Assembly (NCBI RefSeq): GCF_014647455.2
Contig: NZ_BMPF01000001.1
Span: 434,001-498,000 of the forward strand
Origin: Halarchaeum grantii
Lineage (GTDB): Archaea; Halobacteriota; Halobacteria; Halobacteriales; Halobacteriaceae
Direction of reading: 5' to 3'
Length of the DNA stretch: 64,000 nt
Positions within the stretch are counted from its first letter, which is position 1. Every line of letters begins with the position of its first letter. A program made the position numbers and the translations under genes. The notes under the pieces were generated by a model that worked only from the letters and a program-made list of their open reading frames with translations, ran no database searches and had not been told where the DNA came from. Shown here in pieces: positions 24,976 through 33,739 of this stretch.

Positions 24976-26340
24976 TCAGACGACGTCGCCGCCCGCGCCG
25001 GCCTGCGTGACGCGCGGGTCGTCGAGGGCGTCCGCGAGGATGGCGAACCCGAGGTCGATCTCGCGCTCGGTGGCGTCGAGCGGCGGGAGGAGTCGGAGGG
25101 TCTTGTGCCCGCAGCCGAGCGTGAGGAGGCCGCGCGTCAGGCAGGCCTTCATGAGCGCGCCGCGTCGTTCCTTCGAGTCGAGCTCGATGGCGAGCATCAG
25201 GCCGCGCCCGCGAACGTCGGTGACGTACTCCGAATCGAGGTCGGTGAGGAGGTCGGTGAACTGGCGGCCGCGCTCGCGGACGTTCGCGAGGAGGTCGTGC
25301 TCGTGGATTGCCTCGATGGTGGCGACGCCCTGCGCGGACGCGAGGAGGTCGCCGGCGCCCCACGTCGAGGAGAGCCGGCCGGTCTCCTCGGGGAAGAGGT
25401 CCTCGTTCGCGACGGTCGCGCCCACCCGAAGCCCCTTCGCGGACGTGATGACGTCCGGGTCGAGGTCGAGGTGGTCGATGCCCCACATCTCGCCGGTGCG
25501 GCCGAGGCCGGACTGGATCTCGTCGCTGATGACCTTGAAGCCGTGCTCCTCTTTGGCGGCGGCGATGTCGCGGGCGAACTCGTCGTTCGCGACGCGGTAG
25601 CCGCCCTCGCCCTGCTGTGGCTCCAGGATCACGAACGCGAGTTCGTCGGCGGGGACGGGTCCGCGAGTGGGGTGGAGGGCGTCCGCGAGGCGGTTCCCAC
25701 CGGGGCCGTCCGTCTTCCACCCGCAGGTGCACTCGCCCTCGCAGGCGCAGTAGGGGAGGCTGAGGACGCCCGGCACTTCCGGGAATCCGCGGCGCTGGAC
25801 GGCCTTCGAGCGATTGAGCGAGAGCGCGCCGAGAGTGCGGCCGTGGAACGCCCCATCGAAGGTGACGCCGCGGTGCCCGCGCTCGGCGTAGCAGATCTTG
25901 ATGGCGTTCTCGACGGCTTCGGCGCCCGAGTTGGAGAGGAACGCGGTGTCGAGGGCGTAGTGGCTCGTGGCGTCCGTGAGCCGGTCGAGCAGTTGGGTGG
26001 GCCCGGGGAGGTCGGGGTCCTCGACGCTCCCGCCGCCGCTGACGTAGAAGTCCTGGCCGGCGATCTTCATGGGGTCGACGAGGTCGAACGACTCGAGCTT
26101 CTCGAGTATCTTCGGGTTGTTGTAGCCGAGGGGCGCGGAGGCGACGTGCGCGGTGAAGTCGAGGAGGACGTTCCCGTCGACGTCCGTGCAGAAGGGGCCG
26201 ACGGCGTCCTCGGTGATGTCCCAGACGAAGTCGTAGACGTAGGTGCTCGGGGCGGCGTGCTCGTGGTGGCGCTCGACCCATTCGCGGGCGCGCTCCCCGG
26301 GGAAGGAGTCGACGCGGACCTCGGCGGTGTCCCTGTCCAT
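24976..26340 (-). CDS. Class III PLP-dependent aminotransferase
   Basis: 454 residues. Family blocks: SNSGAEAVENAIK, GAFHGRTLGALSLN, DEIQSGLGRTGEMWG and the PLP-binding Lys in SAKGLRVGAT. It resembles archaeal omega-aminotransferases (4-aminobutyrate/ornithine type) rather than biosynthetic ArgD. A cysteine-rich insert (CACEGECTC, about residue 200) is unusual; it could bind a metal. Substrate is not decidable from the sequence. It is convergent with the RecA-like gene and about 40 bases downstream of the DUF4010 protein on the same strand. Confidence 0.88.
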   Translation of the reverse strand: MDRDTAEVRVDSFPGERAREWVERHHEHAAPSTYVYDFVWDITEDAVGPFCTDVDGNVLLDFTAHVASAPLGYNNPKILEKLESFDLVDPMKIAGQDFYVSGGGSVEDPDLPGPTQLLDRLTDATSHYALDTAFLSNSGAEAVENAIKICYAERGHRGVTFDGAFHGRTLGALSLNRSKAVQRRGFPEVPGVLSLPYCACEGECTCGWKTDGPGGNRLADALHPTRGPVPADELAFVILEPQQGEGGYRVANDEFARDIAAAKEEHGFKVISDEIQSGLGRTGEMWGIDHLDLDPDVITSAKGLRVGATVANEDLFPEETGRLSSTWGAGDLLASAQGVATIEAIHEHDLLANVRERGRQFTDLLTDLDSEYVTDVRGRGLMLAIELDSKERRGALMKACLTRGLLTLGCGHKTLRLLPPLDATEREIDLGFAILADALDDPRVTQAGAGGDVV

Positions 26341-26382
26341 ACCCCGTCTGGGGCCGGCGCCCTCCTAAAGACCGCGACCGCG

Positions 26383-27723
26383 CTACACGAGGAGGACGGC
26401 GACGCCGGCGGCGACGAGGAGGCCGGCGCTCGCGGTGACGACGCCGCGAGCGAACGCCCGGTTCGAACTCGCGGCGGCGAGCCCGGCCTTCACGACGATG
26501 CTCGCGCCGGTGGCGAGCATGACGGCGACGGCGGCCTCGTTCGCGGCGAGTTCGCCGGTGCGGTAGAGGACGACGGCGGAGGTGGCGACGCCGGCGGAGG
26601 AGACGAGGCCGGAGCCGACGGCGGTGACGTAGAAGCCGAGCGCGCCGAACGCGCCGCTCGCGAGGCCGCTCCCGGCGACGATGAGGAGGAAGATGGCGCC
26701 GAAGCCGAGGGCGTTCCGCAGCGAGAACGGGCTGGAGAGCTCGACGTCGACGGTCGTCCGCCAGTCGGCGACGGCGTAGGCGACGGCGACGCTCCCGAGG
26801 ACGACGACGGCGAGCGGAACGCCGACGGCGACGAGCGGCGGGTCGGCGTAGCCGAGTGTGAAGACGACGACGATGACGAGGTTGCGAAGCGCCATCGCGG
26901 CGTTCGCGAGGAGGACGCCCGCGACGGCGTAGTCGGCGGCGTCCTCGTCCCGGGAGACGTGGTCGAGCATCGTCCCGACGACCGCCGTTGAGGACGCGAG
27001 GCCGCCGAAGAAGCCGGTGACGGCGATGCCGCGACTCCCGTAGGCCTTCACGACGACGTAGTTCGCGATGCCGATGCCGGCGACGAAGACGACCATCAGC
27101 CAGACGACGCGGGGTTCGATCTGGACGCCGTAGCTCGCGACGCCGAGCGTGTACGTGCCGGCGGGGAGGAGCGGGTAGACGACGAACGCGATGATGGCGA
27201 ATTCGGCGGTCGAGCGGAGTTCCTCGGCGGAGAGGCCCCACGCGAGCTCGTGGAGCTCGCGCTTGAAGACGAGGAGGAGCGACGAGGTGACGGCGACGAC
27301 GGTCGCGGGCAGTATCTCGCCGAGGCCGACGAGGAGGCCGACGCCGTACGCGACGAGGAGGCTGACGGCGGTGGTGAGGTGGAGGCTCGTCTCCGCCCCG
27401 CCGGAGCCGCGACGCAGGCCGTCGAGCATCAGGACGCCCGCGAGGACGACGACGAAGCCCGCGCCGACGGCGGAGAGGAGGGGGAGACAGCCCGCGCCGA
27501 TGGCGCCGTCGACCGGGGTGACGCCGCACGTCGCGGCGTCGAAGGTGGTGAAGACGGTGCCGAGGACGCTGATGAGCGCGAACGTCCGGATGCCGGCGGC
27601 CTTCTGCGACCACTCGCGTTCGAGGCCGAGGAACAGTCCGAGGCCGACGGCGACGCCGAGGCGGACGACGCGGCTGTCGATAGGGGCGGCGGCGAGTGTG
27701 CTCGCGAGGTCGGCCACGACCAC
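26383..27723 (-). CDS. MgtC/SapB-type DUF4010 membrane protein
   Basis: 446 residues, GTG start. The N-terminal ~150 residues are MgtC-like: RLGVAVGLGLFLGLEREWSQKAAGIRTFALISVLG carries the family signature (GLERE, GIRT). The rest is DUF4010, giving about twelve transmembrane helices. Function in the family is not settled; MgtC links to magnesium stress and acid tolerance elsewhere. A CTTTTTTCG box lies just upstream. It is divergent from the AI-2E family gene. Confidence 0.88.
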   Translation of the reverse strand: MVVADLASTLAAAPIDSRVVRLGVAVGLGLFLGLEREWSQKAAGIRTFALISVLGTVFTTFDAATCGVTPVDGAIGAGCLPLLSAVGAGFVVVLAGVLMLDGLRRGSGGAETSLHLTTAVSLLVAYGVGLLVGLGEILPATVVAVTSSLLLVFKRELHELAWGLSAEELRSTAEFAIIAFVVYPLLPAGTYTLGVASYGVQIEPRVVWLMVVFVAGIGIANYVVVKAYGSRGIAVTGFFGGLASSTAVVGTMLDHVSRDEDAADYAVAGVLLANAAMALRNLVIVVVFTLGYADPPLVAVGVPLAVVVLGSVAVAYAVADWRTTVDVELSSPFSLRNALGFGAIFLLIVAGSGLASGAFGALGFYVTAVGSGLVSSAGVATSAVVLYRTGELAANEAAVAVMLATGASIVVKAGLAAASSNRAFARGVVTASAGLLVAAGVAVLLV

Positions 27724-27794
27724 CGTACCACGGGTCGCACGAAAAAAGACACGGGTGTGGGTGGGTTTTTGCCACCCGAGGGTGACGTGTCCGT

Positions 27795-28961
27795 ATGGAC
27801 TCGAGGTGGGACATCGACCGCGCCCGACTCGGCTGGTGGGTGACGGGGCTCGCGCTTGCGAGCGTCCTCGCCTACGTCGTCTACTCGTTCATCGGGACGT
27901 TCGTCTTCGGCCTCTTCATCTACTACGCCATCCGGCCGGTCTATCGGCAGTTACGGACGCGTATCCGCCCGCCGTCGCTCGCGGCGGCGGTGAGCATCGT
28001 CGCGTTCGCGCTCCCGGCGCTCCTCCTCCTCGCGTACGTCTCCGCGATCGGCCTCCAGGAGTTCAACGCCTACCTGACCGCGCATCCGGACAGCTTCGAG
28101 CAGCTGGAGGCGATGCTCCAGCCGTACATCGACGTCTCGAGCATCGTCCAAGACCCCCAGTCGATACTGGACTCGCCGGACGCGCTCGCGGCGGTGCGGC
28201 AGATACTCGAGGCCGCACAGGGCTACCTCGGCTTCTTCGGGAGCGTCGCGATCCACGCGTTCATGATGCTCATCATCGTCTTCTACCTGCTGCGCGACGA
28301 CCAGCGCCTCGCGTCGTGGTTCCACCGGCGCTTCGACGACGCGGACGGCGTCGTGCACGCGTACGCGAAGCGCATCGACCGCGACTTCTCGATCATCTTC
28401 TTCGGGAACATCCTGAACGCGGTGATGACGGCGGCGATCGGCGGCATCTCCTACAGCCTCCTCGATTACGCCGCGCCCGCAGGCGTCGGGATCCCGTATC
28501 CGGCGCTCGTCGGCCTGCTCGTCGGCATCGCGAGCCTCGTCCCCGTCGTCGGCATCAAACTCGTCTACGTCCCGGTGAGCCTCCTCCTGCTCTTCCGGGC
28601 GTCGAGCGCTGCGCCGGGCGCGTTCTGGTTCCCGGCGGTCTTCGTCGCCGTCTCCTTCGTCATCGTGGACGTCATCCCGGACCTCGTGTTGCGCCCGTAC
28701 GTCTCCGGGCGGAACCTCCACCTCGGGATGGTGATGCTCGCGTACACGTTCGGGCCGCTGCTCTTCGGGTGGCACGGCATCTTCCTCGGGCCGATGCTCC
28801 TCGTGCTCGTCGTCCACTTCGTCCGCCTCGTCCTCCCGGAGCTGCTCGCGGGCGCGCGCATCGAACCCGAGGCCGTCGGGCCGTCCATGGTCACCGCCGA
28901 CACCGTCCAGACGTCGCTCGCCGACGTGACGGCCTCCGTGCGGTCGGACGAGGAGGACTAG
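27795..28961 (+). CDS. AI-2E family (PerM/YdiK-like) membrane transporter
   Basis: 388 residues. About seven to eight hydrophobic segments, the first at about 14-60. The family signatures are a long loop between the helices with two aromatic runs and the C-terminal GLLVGIASLVPVVGIKLVYVP-type block. Family members export small molecules, or act as Na+/H+ antiporters in some halophiles. GGTTTTTGCC about 30 bases upstream is a probable promoter. It overlaps the next, convergent zinc-ribbon gene by 4 bases. Confidence 0.9.
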   Translation: MDSRWDIDRARLGWWVTGLALASVLAYVVYSFIGTFVFGLFIYYAIRPVYRQLRTRIRPPSLAAAVSIVAFALPALLLLAYVSAIGLQEFNAYLTAHPDSFEQLEAMLQPYIDVSSIVQDPQSILDSPDALAAVRQILEAAQGYLGFFGSVAIHAFMMLIIVFYLLRDDQRLASWFHRRFDDADGVVHAYAKRIDRDFSIIFFGNILNAVMTAAIGGISYSLLDYAAPAGVGIPYPALVGLLVGIASLVPVVGIKLVYVPVSLLLLFRASSAAPGAFWFPAVFVAVSFVIVDVIPDLVLRPYVSGRNLHLGMVMLAYTFGPLLFGWHGIFLGPMLLVLVVHFVRLVLPELLAGARIEPEAVGPSMVTADTVQTSLADVTASVRSDEED

Positions 28962-29200
28962 TCGAGTTCGGTGCCGTCCCGGGGACAGTAGCGGACCTCG
29001 GGGTCGCTCGTCGCGTACCCGCACTCGGGGCAGGCGCGGCGCGTGAGCGACTCACGTTCGTCGTCGCGTCCGCGAAAGAGCAGGGGGACGAACGGGACGA
29101 GCAGGAAGCAGAGGACCCACCCGGTGTAGTAATAGATCGCGGCGCTGGCGGCGAGCGAGGCGAGCAGGCCGACGAGCGCGGTGGCGTGTCGCGACTGCAT
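28958..29200 (-). CDS. Small membrane protein with C-terminal zinc ribbon
   Basis: 80 residues. Two short hydrophobic helices at about 9-43 (LLASLAASAAIYYY and VLCFLLVPFVPLLF), then a CPECGY...YCPRDG zinc ribbon facing the cytoplasm. Such proteins are common and uncharacterised in haloarchaea. Convergent with the AI-2E gene, overlapping it by 4 bases. Confidence 0.8.
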   Translation of the reverse strand: MQSRHATALVGLLASLAASAAIYYYTGWVLCFLLVPFVPLLFRGRDDERESLTRRACPECGYATSDPEVRYCPRDGTELD

Positions 29201-29305
29201 ACACGCGTCTACGCCGAGGCGGTGGTTGTCGGTTCCGGACGGCGGTTGCGCGGCGACCGACGTGTTCGTGGGCCGTCACGTCCGCGAACCGGCCGGTCGA
29301 AGATC

Positions 29306-29318
29306 GTTAATCATTAAC
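29306..29318. promoter_or_regulatory. Perfect palindrome in the SLC13 promoter
   Basis: GTTAATCATTAAC is a perfect 13-base palindrome, about 30-42 bases before the SLC13 start, where the TATA/BRE region would be. It is the only AT-rich stretch in that gap. It could be a TATA region, an operator, or both. The nearby PadR-type gene is one possible regulator; that is speculation. Confidence 0.45.
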
Positions 29319-29347
29319 CGAAGAATTGGGAATGGTGGTCTGAATCA

Positions 29348-30913
29348 ATGATACGACCGGATCTATCGACCCAGCGCGGCCGACTCGCCGTCGTCGCGTT
29401 CGCGGCGCTCGCCACCGTGCTGATCGCACTCGCACCGACCCCCGAAGGGCTCTCGCTCGCCGGGAAGTACGCCGTCGCGACGCTCATCTTCGCGGCGATC
29501 TGCTGGGTCAGCGGCGCGCTCCCGCTCGCCGTCACGGCGCTCTCGATTCCGGTGTTGCTCACCGCGTTCGGGATCTACGGCGACATCGACGCCGCGCTCG
29601 CGCCGTTCGCCGACCACCTCATCTTCCTCTTCATCGCGGGCTTCATGCTCGCGAACGCGCTCCAGAAGTACGACATCGACCGCCGGGTCGCGCTCTGGCT
29701 CATGGCGACGATGGGCTCCTCGCCGCGGAAGCTCATCGGCGCGGTCATGATCGCCACCGCGTTCTTCTCGATGTGGGTGTCGAACACCGCGACGTCCGCG
29801 ATGATGGCGCCCATCGCCGTCGGCGTCCTCACGCAGGTCATCGGCCGCGAGGACCTGCGCGAGCAGGGCGACGAGGGCTCCTTCACGAACATGCAGGTCG
29901 CGATGCTGCTCGGCACCGCGTACGCCGCCTCGGTGGGCGGCGTCGGCACCCTCATCGGCACGCCGCCGAACGCAATCGTCGCCGGCCAACTCGAGCAGCT
30001 CCTCAACTACGAGATCACGTTCTTCGACTGGCTCCTCATCGGCATCCCCATCGTCGTCGTCACGCTCCCCATCGTCTGGTTCGTGCTCACGTACGTCCTC
30101 TTCCCGCCGGAGGTCGACGACGTGAGCGACGCGCGCGCCGAGGCCCGTCGCTACCTCCGCGAGGAGGGCGACCTCCCGCGCGAGGGCCGGATCGTCGCCG
30201 GCATCTTCGGCGCGACGGCGCTCCTCTGGGTGCTCGGCGGCCTCGGCGACTTCCTCCAGCCGTACATGAGCGCCGTGACGTACACGACGGTCTTCGGCGG
30301 TTCCGGTGAGACGCTGCTCGGTACGACGAACGGCCATCAGGGGCTCCTCTACTACGTGATGGTCGGCCTCTACGCGATCCCCGCGCTCGTCCTCTTCGAC
30401 ACGATGGAGTGGGAGGAGCTCGAGGACATCGACTGGGGCACCATCCTGCTGTTCGGCGGCGGCCTCTCGCTCGCCGCCGGGTTCGCGGAGACCGGCGCGA
30501 CGAAGTGGATCGCGGAGACGGTGTTCAACGCGCTGACGGGCGCGCCCATCGTCCTCATCGTCGCCGTCGTCGTCCTCCTCATCATCTTCCTCACGGAGAT
30601 GACGTCGAACACCGCGACCGCGACCATCATCGTCCCCGTGCTCATCAGCCTCGGCGGCGTGCTCGCGGCGACGCTCGGACTCGCGGACTACGCGGCCGCG
30701 ATCTTCCTCGCGGTCTCCGGCGCCGTCGCTGCCTCCTTCGCGTTCGCGCTCCCGGTCGCGACCCCGCCGAACGCCATCGTCTTCGGCAGCGGCTACCTGG
30801 AGCAGAAACACATGATGCGCGCGGGCGTCGTCCTGAACCTCGTGATGACGGCCGTGCTGACCGTCCTCATCTACGCGCTGTTCACCTTCCTCTGGCCGGT
30901 CGTCCTCTGGTAA
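29348..30913 (+). CDS. SLC13/DASS family anion:sodium symporter
   Basis: 521 residues, about eleven transmembrane helices. It has the two inverted-repeat ion sites of DASS carriers: SNTATSAMM with GTLIGTPPN, and SNTATATI with VATPPNAIVFGSG. Family members take up di- and tricarboxylates or sulfate with sodium. Substrate is not fixed by the sequence. The PadR-type regulator gene ends 1 base beyond its stop, on the other strand. Confidence 0.93.
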   Translation: MIRPDLSTQRGRLAVVAFAALATVLIALAPTPEGLSLAGKYAVATLIFAAICWVSGALPLAVTALSIPVLLTAFGIYGDIDAALAPFADHLIFLFIAGFMLANALQKYDIDRRVALWLMATMGSSPRKLIGAVMIATAFFSMWVSNTATSAMMAPIAVGVLTQVIGREDLREQGDEGSFTNMQVAMLLGTAYAASVGGVGTLIGTPPNAIVAGQLEQLLNYEITFFDWLLIGIPIVVVTLPIVWFVLTYVLFPPEVDDVSDARAEARRYLREEGDLPREGRIVAGIFGATALLWVLGGLGDFLQPYMSAVTYTTVFGGSGETLLGTTNGHQGLLYYVMVGLYAIPALVLFDTMEWEELEDIDWGTILLFGGGLSLAAGFAETGATKWIAETVFNALTGAPIVLIVAVVVLLIIFLTEMTSNTATATIIVPVLISLGGVLAATLGLADYAAAIFLAVSGAVAASFAFALPVATPPNAIVFGSGYLEQKHMMRAGVVLNLVMTAVLTVLIYALFTFLWPVVLW

Positions 30914-30914
30914 C

Positions 30915-31190
30915 TCAGAGGTCGACGTACTCGTCCTCCCACTCGCGACGCGCTTCGAGTTCGCGTCGCCCGCGACGCGTCAGCGTGTAGTAGTTCGTTC
31001 GCTGGTCGAGTTGTCCCTTGTCGACGAGCCCCTTGTCGACGAGCGTGTCGAGGTTCGGGTAGAGTCGGCCGTGGTGGACCTCGCTCTCGTAGTACTCCTC
31101 GAGCTCCTCCTTGATCGCCAGCCCGTGCGGTTCGTCCCCACCCGCGATGACGTACATCAGATCTCGCTGAAACCCTGTCAGGTCGTTCAT
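30915..31190 (-). CDS. PadR family transcriptional regulator
   Basis: 91 residues, a small winged-helix regulator: FQRDLMYVIAGGDEPHGLAIKEEL (helix block), YPNLDTLVDKGLVDKG (recognition/wing) and NYYTLTRRGRRELEA. This is the PadR-s2-like short form with no C-terminal helical domain. The start at 31190 (MNDLTGFQRD) fits the family. A TTATAG box lies about 38-44 bases upstream on the minus strand. Targets are unknown; it could control its own promoter, the SLC13 gene or the small RNA next to it. Confidence 0.9.
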   Translation of the reverse strand: MNDLTGFQRDLMYVIAGGDEPHGLAIKEELEEYYESEVHHGRLYPNLDTLVDKGLVDKGQLDQRTNYYTLTRRGRRELEARREWEDEYVDL

Positions 31191-31335
31191 GTTACTACTG
31201 CCGATTGTCCGTATGCGGGTCGGTACTATAATTGTGGTGTAGTCGCGCCCGATATAATGTAATAAAAATAAACTGATGTGTCTGTGCACGTGACCGCCAG
31301 CGCGGGTCGCGGCACCACTCACTTTTGACGACACA

Positions 31336-31342
31336 TTTATTA
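31336..31342 (+). promoter_or_regulatory. TATA box of the candidate ncRNA
   Basis: TTTATTA on the plus strand. About 26 bases downstream falls 31365, the first base of the first hairpin stem, as expected if the RNA starts there. Confidence 0.5.
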
Positions 31343-31362
31343 CCACAGGGGCATTGGGTACA

Positions 31363-31500
31363 GGTGACGCTTCGCTTTGGAGGGCCGAAGCGTCAGCGGG
31401 GACCAATTCAGGGCGGCAGCGGCCGACCGGGCTGTTCCCGGTCGGCCGCTTCCATTCCGTTGCGTTTACCCGTGAGCGACGTTCTGCGTCGCTCGCTTTT
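31363..31500 (+). ncRNA. Candidate structured small RNA
   Basis: Three perfect stems follow a TATA box at the right spacing. Stem 1: TGACGCTTCG (31365-31374) with CGAAGCGTCA (31386-31395). Stem 2: 14 bp, 31418-31431 with 31437-31450, around a 5-base loop. Stem 3: GAGCGACG (31474-31481) with CGTCGCTC (31487-31494), followed by GCTTTT, like an intrinsic terminator. No convincing protein frame lies inside. The next plus-strand gene is over 2 kb away, so it is unlikely to be a 5' leader. I do not recognise it as a known RNA family. Confidence 0.6.
31474..31500 (+). terminator. Terminator-like hairpin ending the ncRNA candidate
   Basis: An 8-bp stem with a 5-base loop, then GCTTTT. It ends a transcript from the TATA box at 31336. 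Confidence 0.5.
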
Positions 31501-31546
31501 CGAATACTACCACTCGATAGCGTCGCGTCCGTTCTGCGAGAGCGAC

Positions 31547-31927
31547 CTACAGTTTCGACATCCCCCGCGCCTCCTCGGCGGCGTCGAGCGTCGAGTGGAG
31601 CGTCGCCTTCGATCCCGCCGCGTGAACGGCGGCGTTGACGGCGCCCTCGAGCACGGGCGCGTCCGCGAGCACCGCCTCGACGTCCGCCATCTCGACGGCG
31701 AGTTCGGCGTTCATCACCGCGCTCCCGAGGTCGACGAGCACGACGACGCCCTCGCCGTCGTCGGCCTCCTCGACACCGGCCGCGATGGCGTCCGCGTCCG
31801 TCCCGATGCCCCCGTCCGGGTCGCCGCCCGCCGCGACGAGCGATACCTCCTGAGCCATCTGCGCGGCCACCTCGACGATTCCCTCGGCGGCCGTCGCGCT
31901 GTGCGAGACGACGAGCAAGCCGACCAT
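31547..31927 (-). CDS. dhaM: Dihydroxyacetone kinase phosphotransfer subunit DhaM (EIIA-mannose type)
   Basis: 126 residues. Passes phosphate from the PTS protein HPr to the DhaL-bound ADP. Phospho-accepting His9 lies in MVGLLVVSHSATAAEG. Only the EIIA-Man domain is present, without the HPr and EI-like domains of E. coli DhaM, so separate HPr and EI must be supplied from elsewhere in the genome. It follows dhaL directly (stop/start adjacent) in the order K-L-M. Confidence 0.93.
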   Translation of the reverse strand: MVGLLVVSHSATAAEGIVEVAAQMAQEVSLVAAGGDPDGGIGTDADAIAAGVEEADDGEGVVVLVDLGSAVMNAELAVEMADVEAVLADAPVLEGAVNAAVHAAGSKATLHSTLDAAEEARGMSKL

Positions 31928-32644
31928 CTACGCGTCCCCCCCGTCCCCGGCGTCGCCGTGGACGGCGGCGTCGGCCGCGCTCGCGTCGTCGACCGACGCC
32001 TCGCCGAGTCGGTCTTCGGCGGTCGCGAGCAGTTCCTCGAGGACGAAGAGGGTGCTCGTCGCGCCCGGGTCGCGGTGGCCGACCCCGCGCAGGCCGAGAT
32101 AGGACGCCCGACCCTTCGAGGCGCGCAACGGCACCGTGTATTCGACGCCGCGTCGGGCGGCGTCGACGGCCTTCGCGAGCGCATCCACGGACGGGAGGTC
32201 GTCCTCCTCGACGGCGCGCTGGAAGGTGTGGACGGCGGGCGTCACCGCGTCCACCATCGTCTTGTCACCGGGGCGCGCGCCGCCGCGCTCGGTGAGCTTC
32301 TCGCGGTAGGCCTCGGCGAACGCGACCGCGCTCTCGGCGTCGAGGCCGCCCTCGAGTTCCTGTGAGGCGGACAGCACGGAGCCGCCGTAGAGCGGACCGG
32401 CCGCGCCGCCGACCTCGGAGACGAGCGTCGTCCCGACCGTCTTCACGGCCTCGTCGATGGGTTTCCCCGCGAGCTCGTCGCGCTTCTCGGTGACGGCGCT
32501 GATGCCGCGCGCGAGGTTGTTCCCGTGGTCGGCGTCGCCGATTCGGGAGTCGAGTTCCGTGAGGTACGCCTGCTCGTCGTGGAGGCGCTCGTCGATGCGC
32601 TCGAGCGCGTCGAGCAGCGCCTCGGTATCCGAGTCCGCGCTCAT
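31928..32644 (-). CDS. dhaL: Dihydroxyacetone kinase ADP-binding subunit DhaL
   Basis: 238 residues. Holds ADP/ATP through two Mg2+ ions bound by Asp32, Asp37 and Asp39 in LDSRIGDADHGNNL. The block GGAAGPLYGG is also conserved. The ATG overlaps the dhaK stop (ATGA at 32641-32644). The C-terminal ~25 residues are an acidic Ala/Asp tail with no counterpart in bacteria. Confidence 0.93.
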   Translation of the reverse strand: MSADSDTEALLDALERIDERLHDEQAYLTELDSRIGDADHGNNLARGISAVTEKRDELAGKPIDEAVKTVGTTLVSEVGGAAGPLYGGSVLSASQELEGGLDAESAVAFAEAYREKLTERGGARPGDKTMVDAVTPAVHTFQRAVEEDDLPSVDALAKAVDAARRGVEYTVPLRASKGRASYLGLRGVGHRDPGATSTLFVLEELLATAEDRLGEASVDDASAADAAVHGDAGDGGDA

Positions 32645-33642
32645 TCGCCCACCGTGAGCGCGGGCGTCTCGGCGGGCGCCGCGAGCAGTTCCTTCAGTTC
32701 GTCGTCGACCCGGCAGACAGTCACCGAACAGCCCTTCATGTCGAGGCTGGTCATGTAGTCGCCGACCCACGCGTCGTGGACGTCGACGCCCGCCTCGTCG
32801 AGGCGTTCGGCGACGCGACGCTGGACGATGTAGAGTTCGGAGAGCGGCGTCCCCCCCATCCCGTTCACGATCGTGACGACTTCCTCGCCGGCCGCGACGT
32901 CGAGGTCATCGAGGACGTGGTCGAGGAGGGTGTCCGCCACCTCGTCCGCGGACGCCGTCTCCGTGCGCTCGACGCCGGGTTCGCCGTGGATGCCGATACC
33001 GAGTTCCATCTCGTCGTCCGCGAGGTCGAAGGTCTCCTCGCCCTTCTCGGGCGTGACGCAGGAGGTGAGCGCCATCCCCATCGTCCCGACGTTGTCGACG
33101 ACCTTCTCGGCGACGCGCGCCACCTCATCGAGGTCCGCGCCCGCGGCGGCCTTCGCGCCCGCGCACTTGTGGACGAGGATGGTCCCGCAGACGCCGCGCC
33201 GCCCGCTCGTGTAGAGGGAGTCCTCGACGGCGACGTCGTCGTTGACGACGACCTGCTCGACGTCCTCGACGCCCTCCATACCGGCCATCTCCGCGCCGGT
33301 GTCGAAGTTCATCACGTCGCCCTCGTAGTTCTTCACGACGCAGAGGACGCCCGCGCCGCCGTCGGCGGCGTCGATGAGTGCCGAAAACTCGTCGGCGGTC
33401 GGCGAGGTGAACACCGCGCCGGCGGCCGCGCCGTCGAGCATGCCCTCCCCGACGTAGCCCGCGTGGGTCGGTTCGTGGCCGCTCCCACCGCCGGTGACGA
33501 CGGCGACCTTCCCCTCGACGGGCCCGTCCGCGCGGACGAGGACGTCGGTGCCGTCGAGGCGTCGCAGGCCGTCGTGTGCCGCGACCATCCCGTCCAGCAT
33601 CTCGTCGACGTACGCTGTCGGCTCGTTGATGAGCTTGTCCAT
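32641..33642 (-). CDS. dhaK: Dihydroxyacetone kinase substrate-binding subunit DhaK
   Basis: 333 residues. Binds dihydroxyacetone covalently through a His, here H219 in GIGIHGEPG. The substrate loop GGGSGHEPTHAGYVGEGML (51-69) is intact. The start at 33642 (MDKLINEP) has a GTTTTTGTC box about 33 bases upstream. First gene of dhaKLM, which makes DHA phosphate for lower glycolysis and uses the PTS, known in Haloferax relatives. Divergent from the zinc-ribbon protein. Confidence 0.94.
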   Translation of the reverse strand: MDKLINEPTAYVDEMLDGMVAAHDGLRRLDGTDVLVRADGPVEGKVAVVTGGGSGHEPTHAGYVGEGMLDGAAAGAVFTSPTADEFSALIDAADGGAGVLCVVKNYEGDVMNFDTGAEMAGMEGVEDVEQVVVNDDVAVEDSLYTSGRRGVCGTILVHKCAGAKAAAGADLDEVARVAEKVVDNVGTMGMALTSCVTPEKGEETFDLADDEMELGIGIHGEPGVERTETASADEVADTLLDHVLDDLDVAAGEEVVTIVNGMGGTPLSELYIVQRRVAERLDEAGVDVHDAWVGDYMTSLDMKGCSVTVCRVDDELKELLAAPAETPALTVGE

Positions 33643-33739
33643 GGTTCATCGTACCAAACGCGGTGGGTGACAAAAACGTTCGCGCCGGTGTGCGTCCGAA
33701 CGGGACACGCTTTTTCGCGCGTCTCCCCCACGTGTCCGT

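Larger units (their letters stand above)
31191..31546. other. 356-base intergenic region with candidate ncRNA
   Basis: The left third (to about 31290) is AT-rich and holds the PadR promoter. The right part holds a forward TATA box, three hairpins and a terminator-like end, described as an ncRNA candidate. No protein gene is supported here. Confidence 0.6.
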
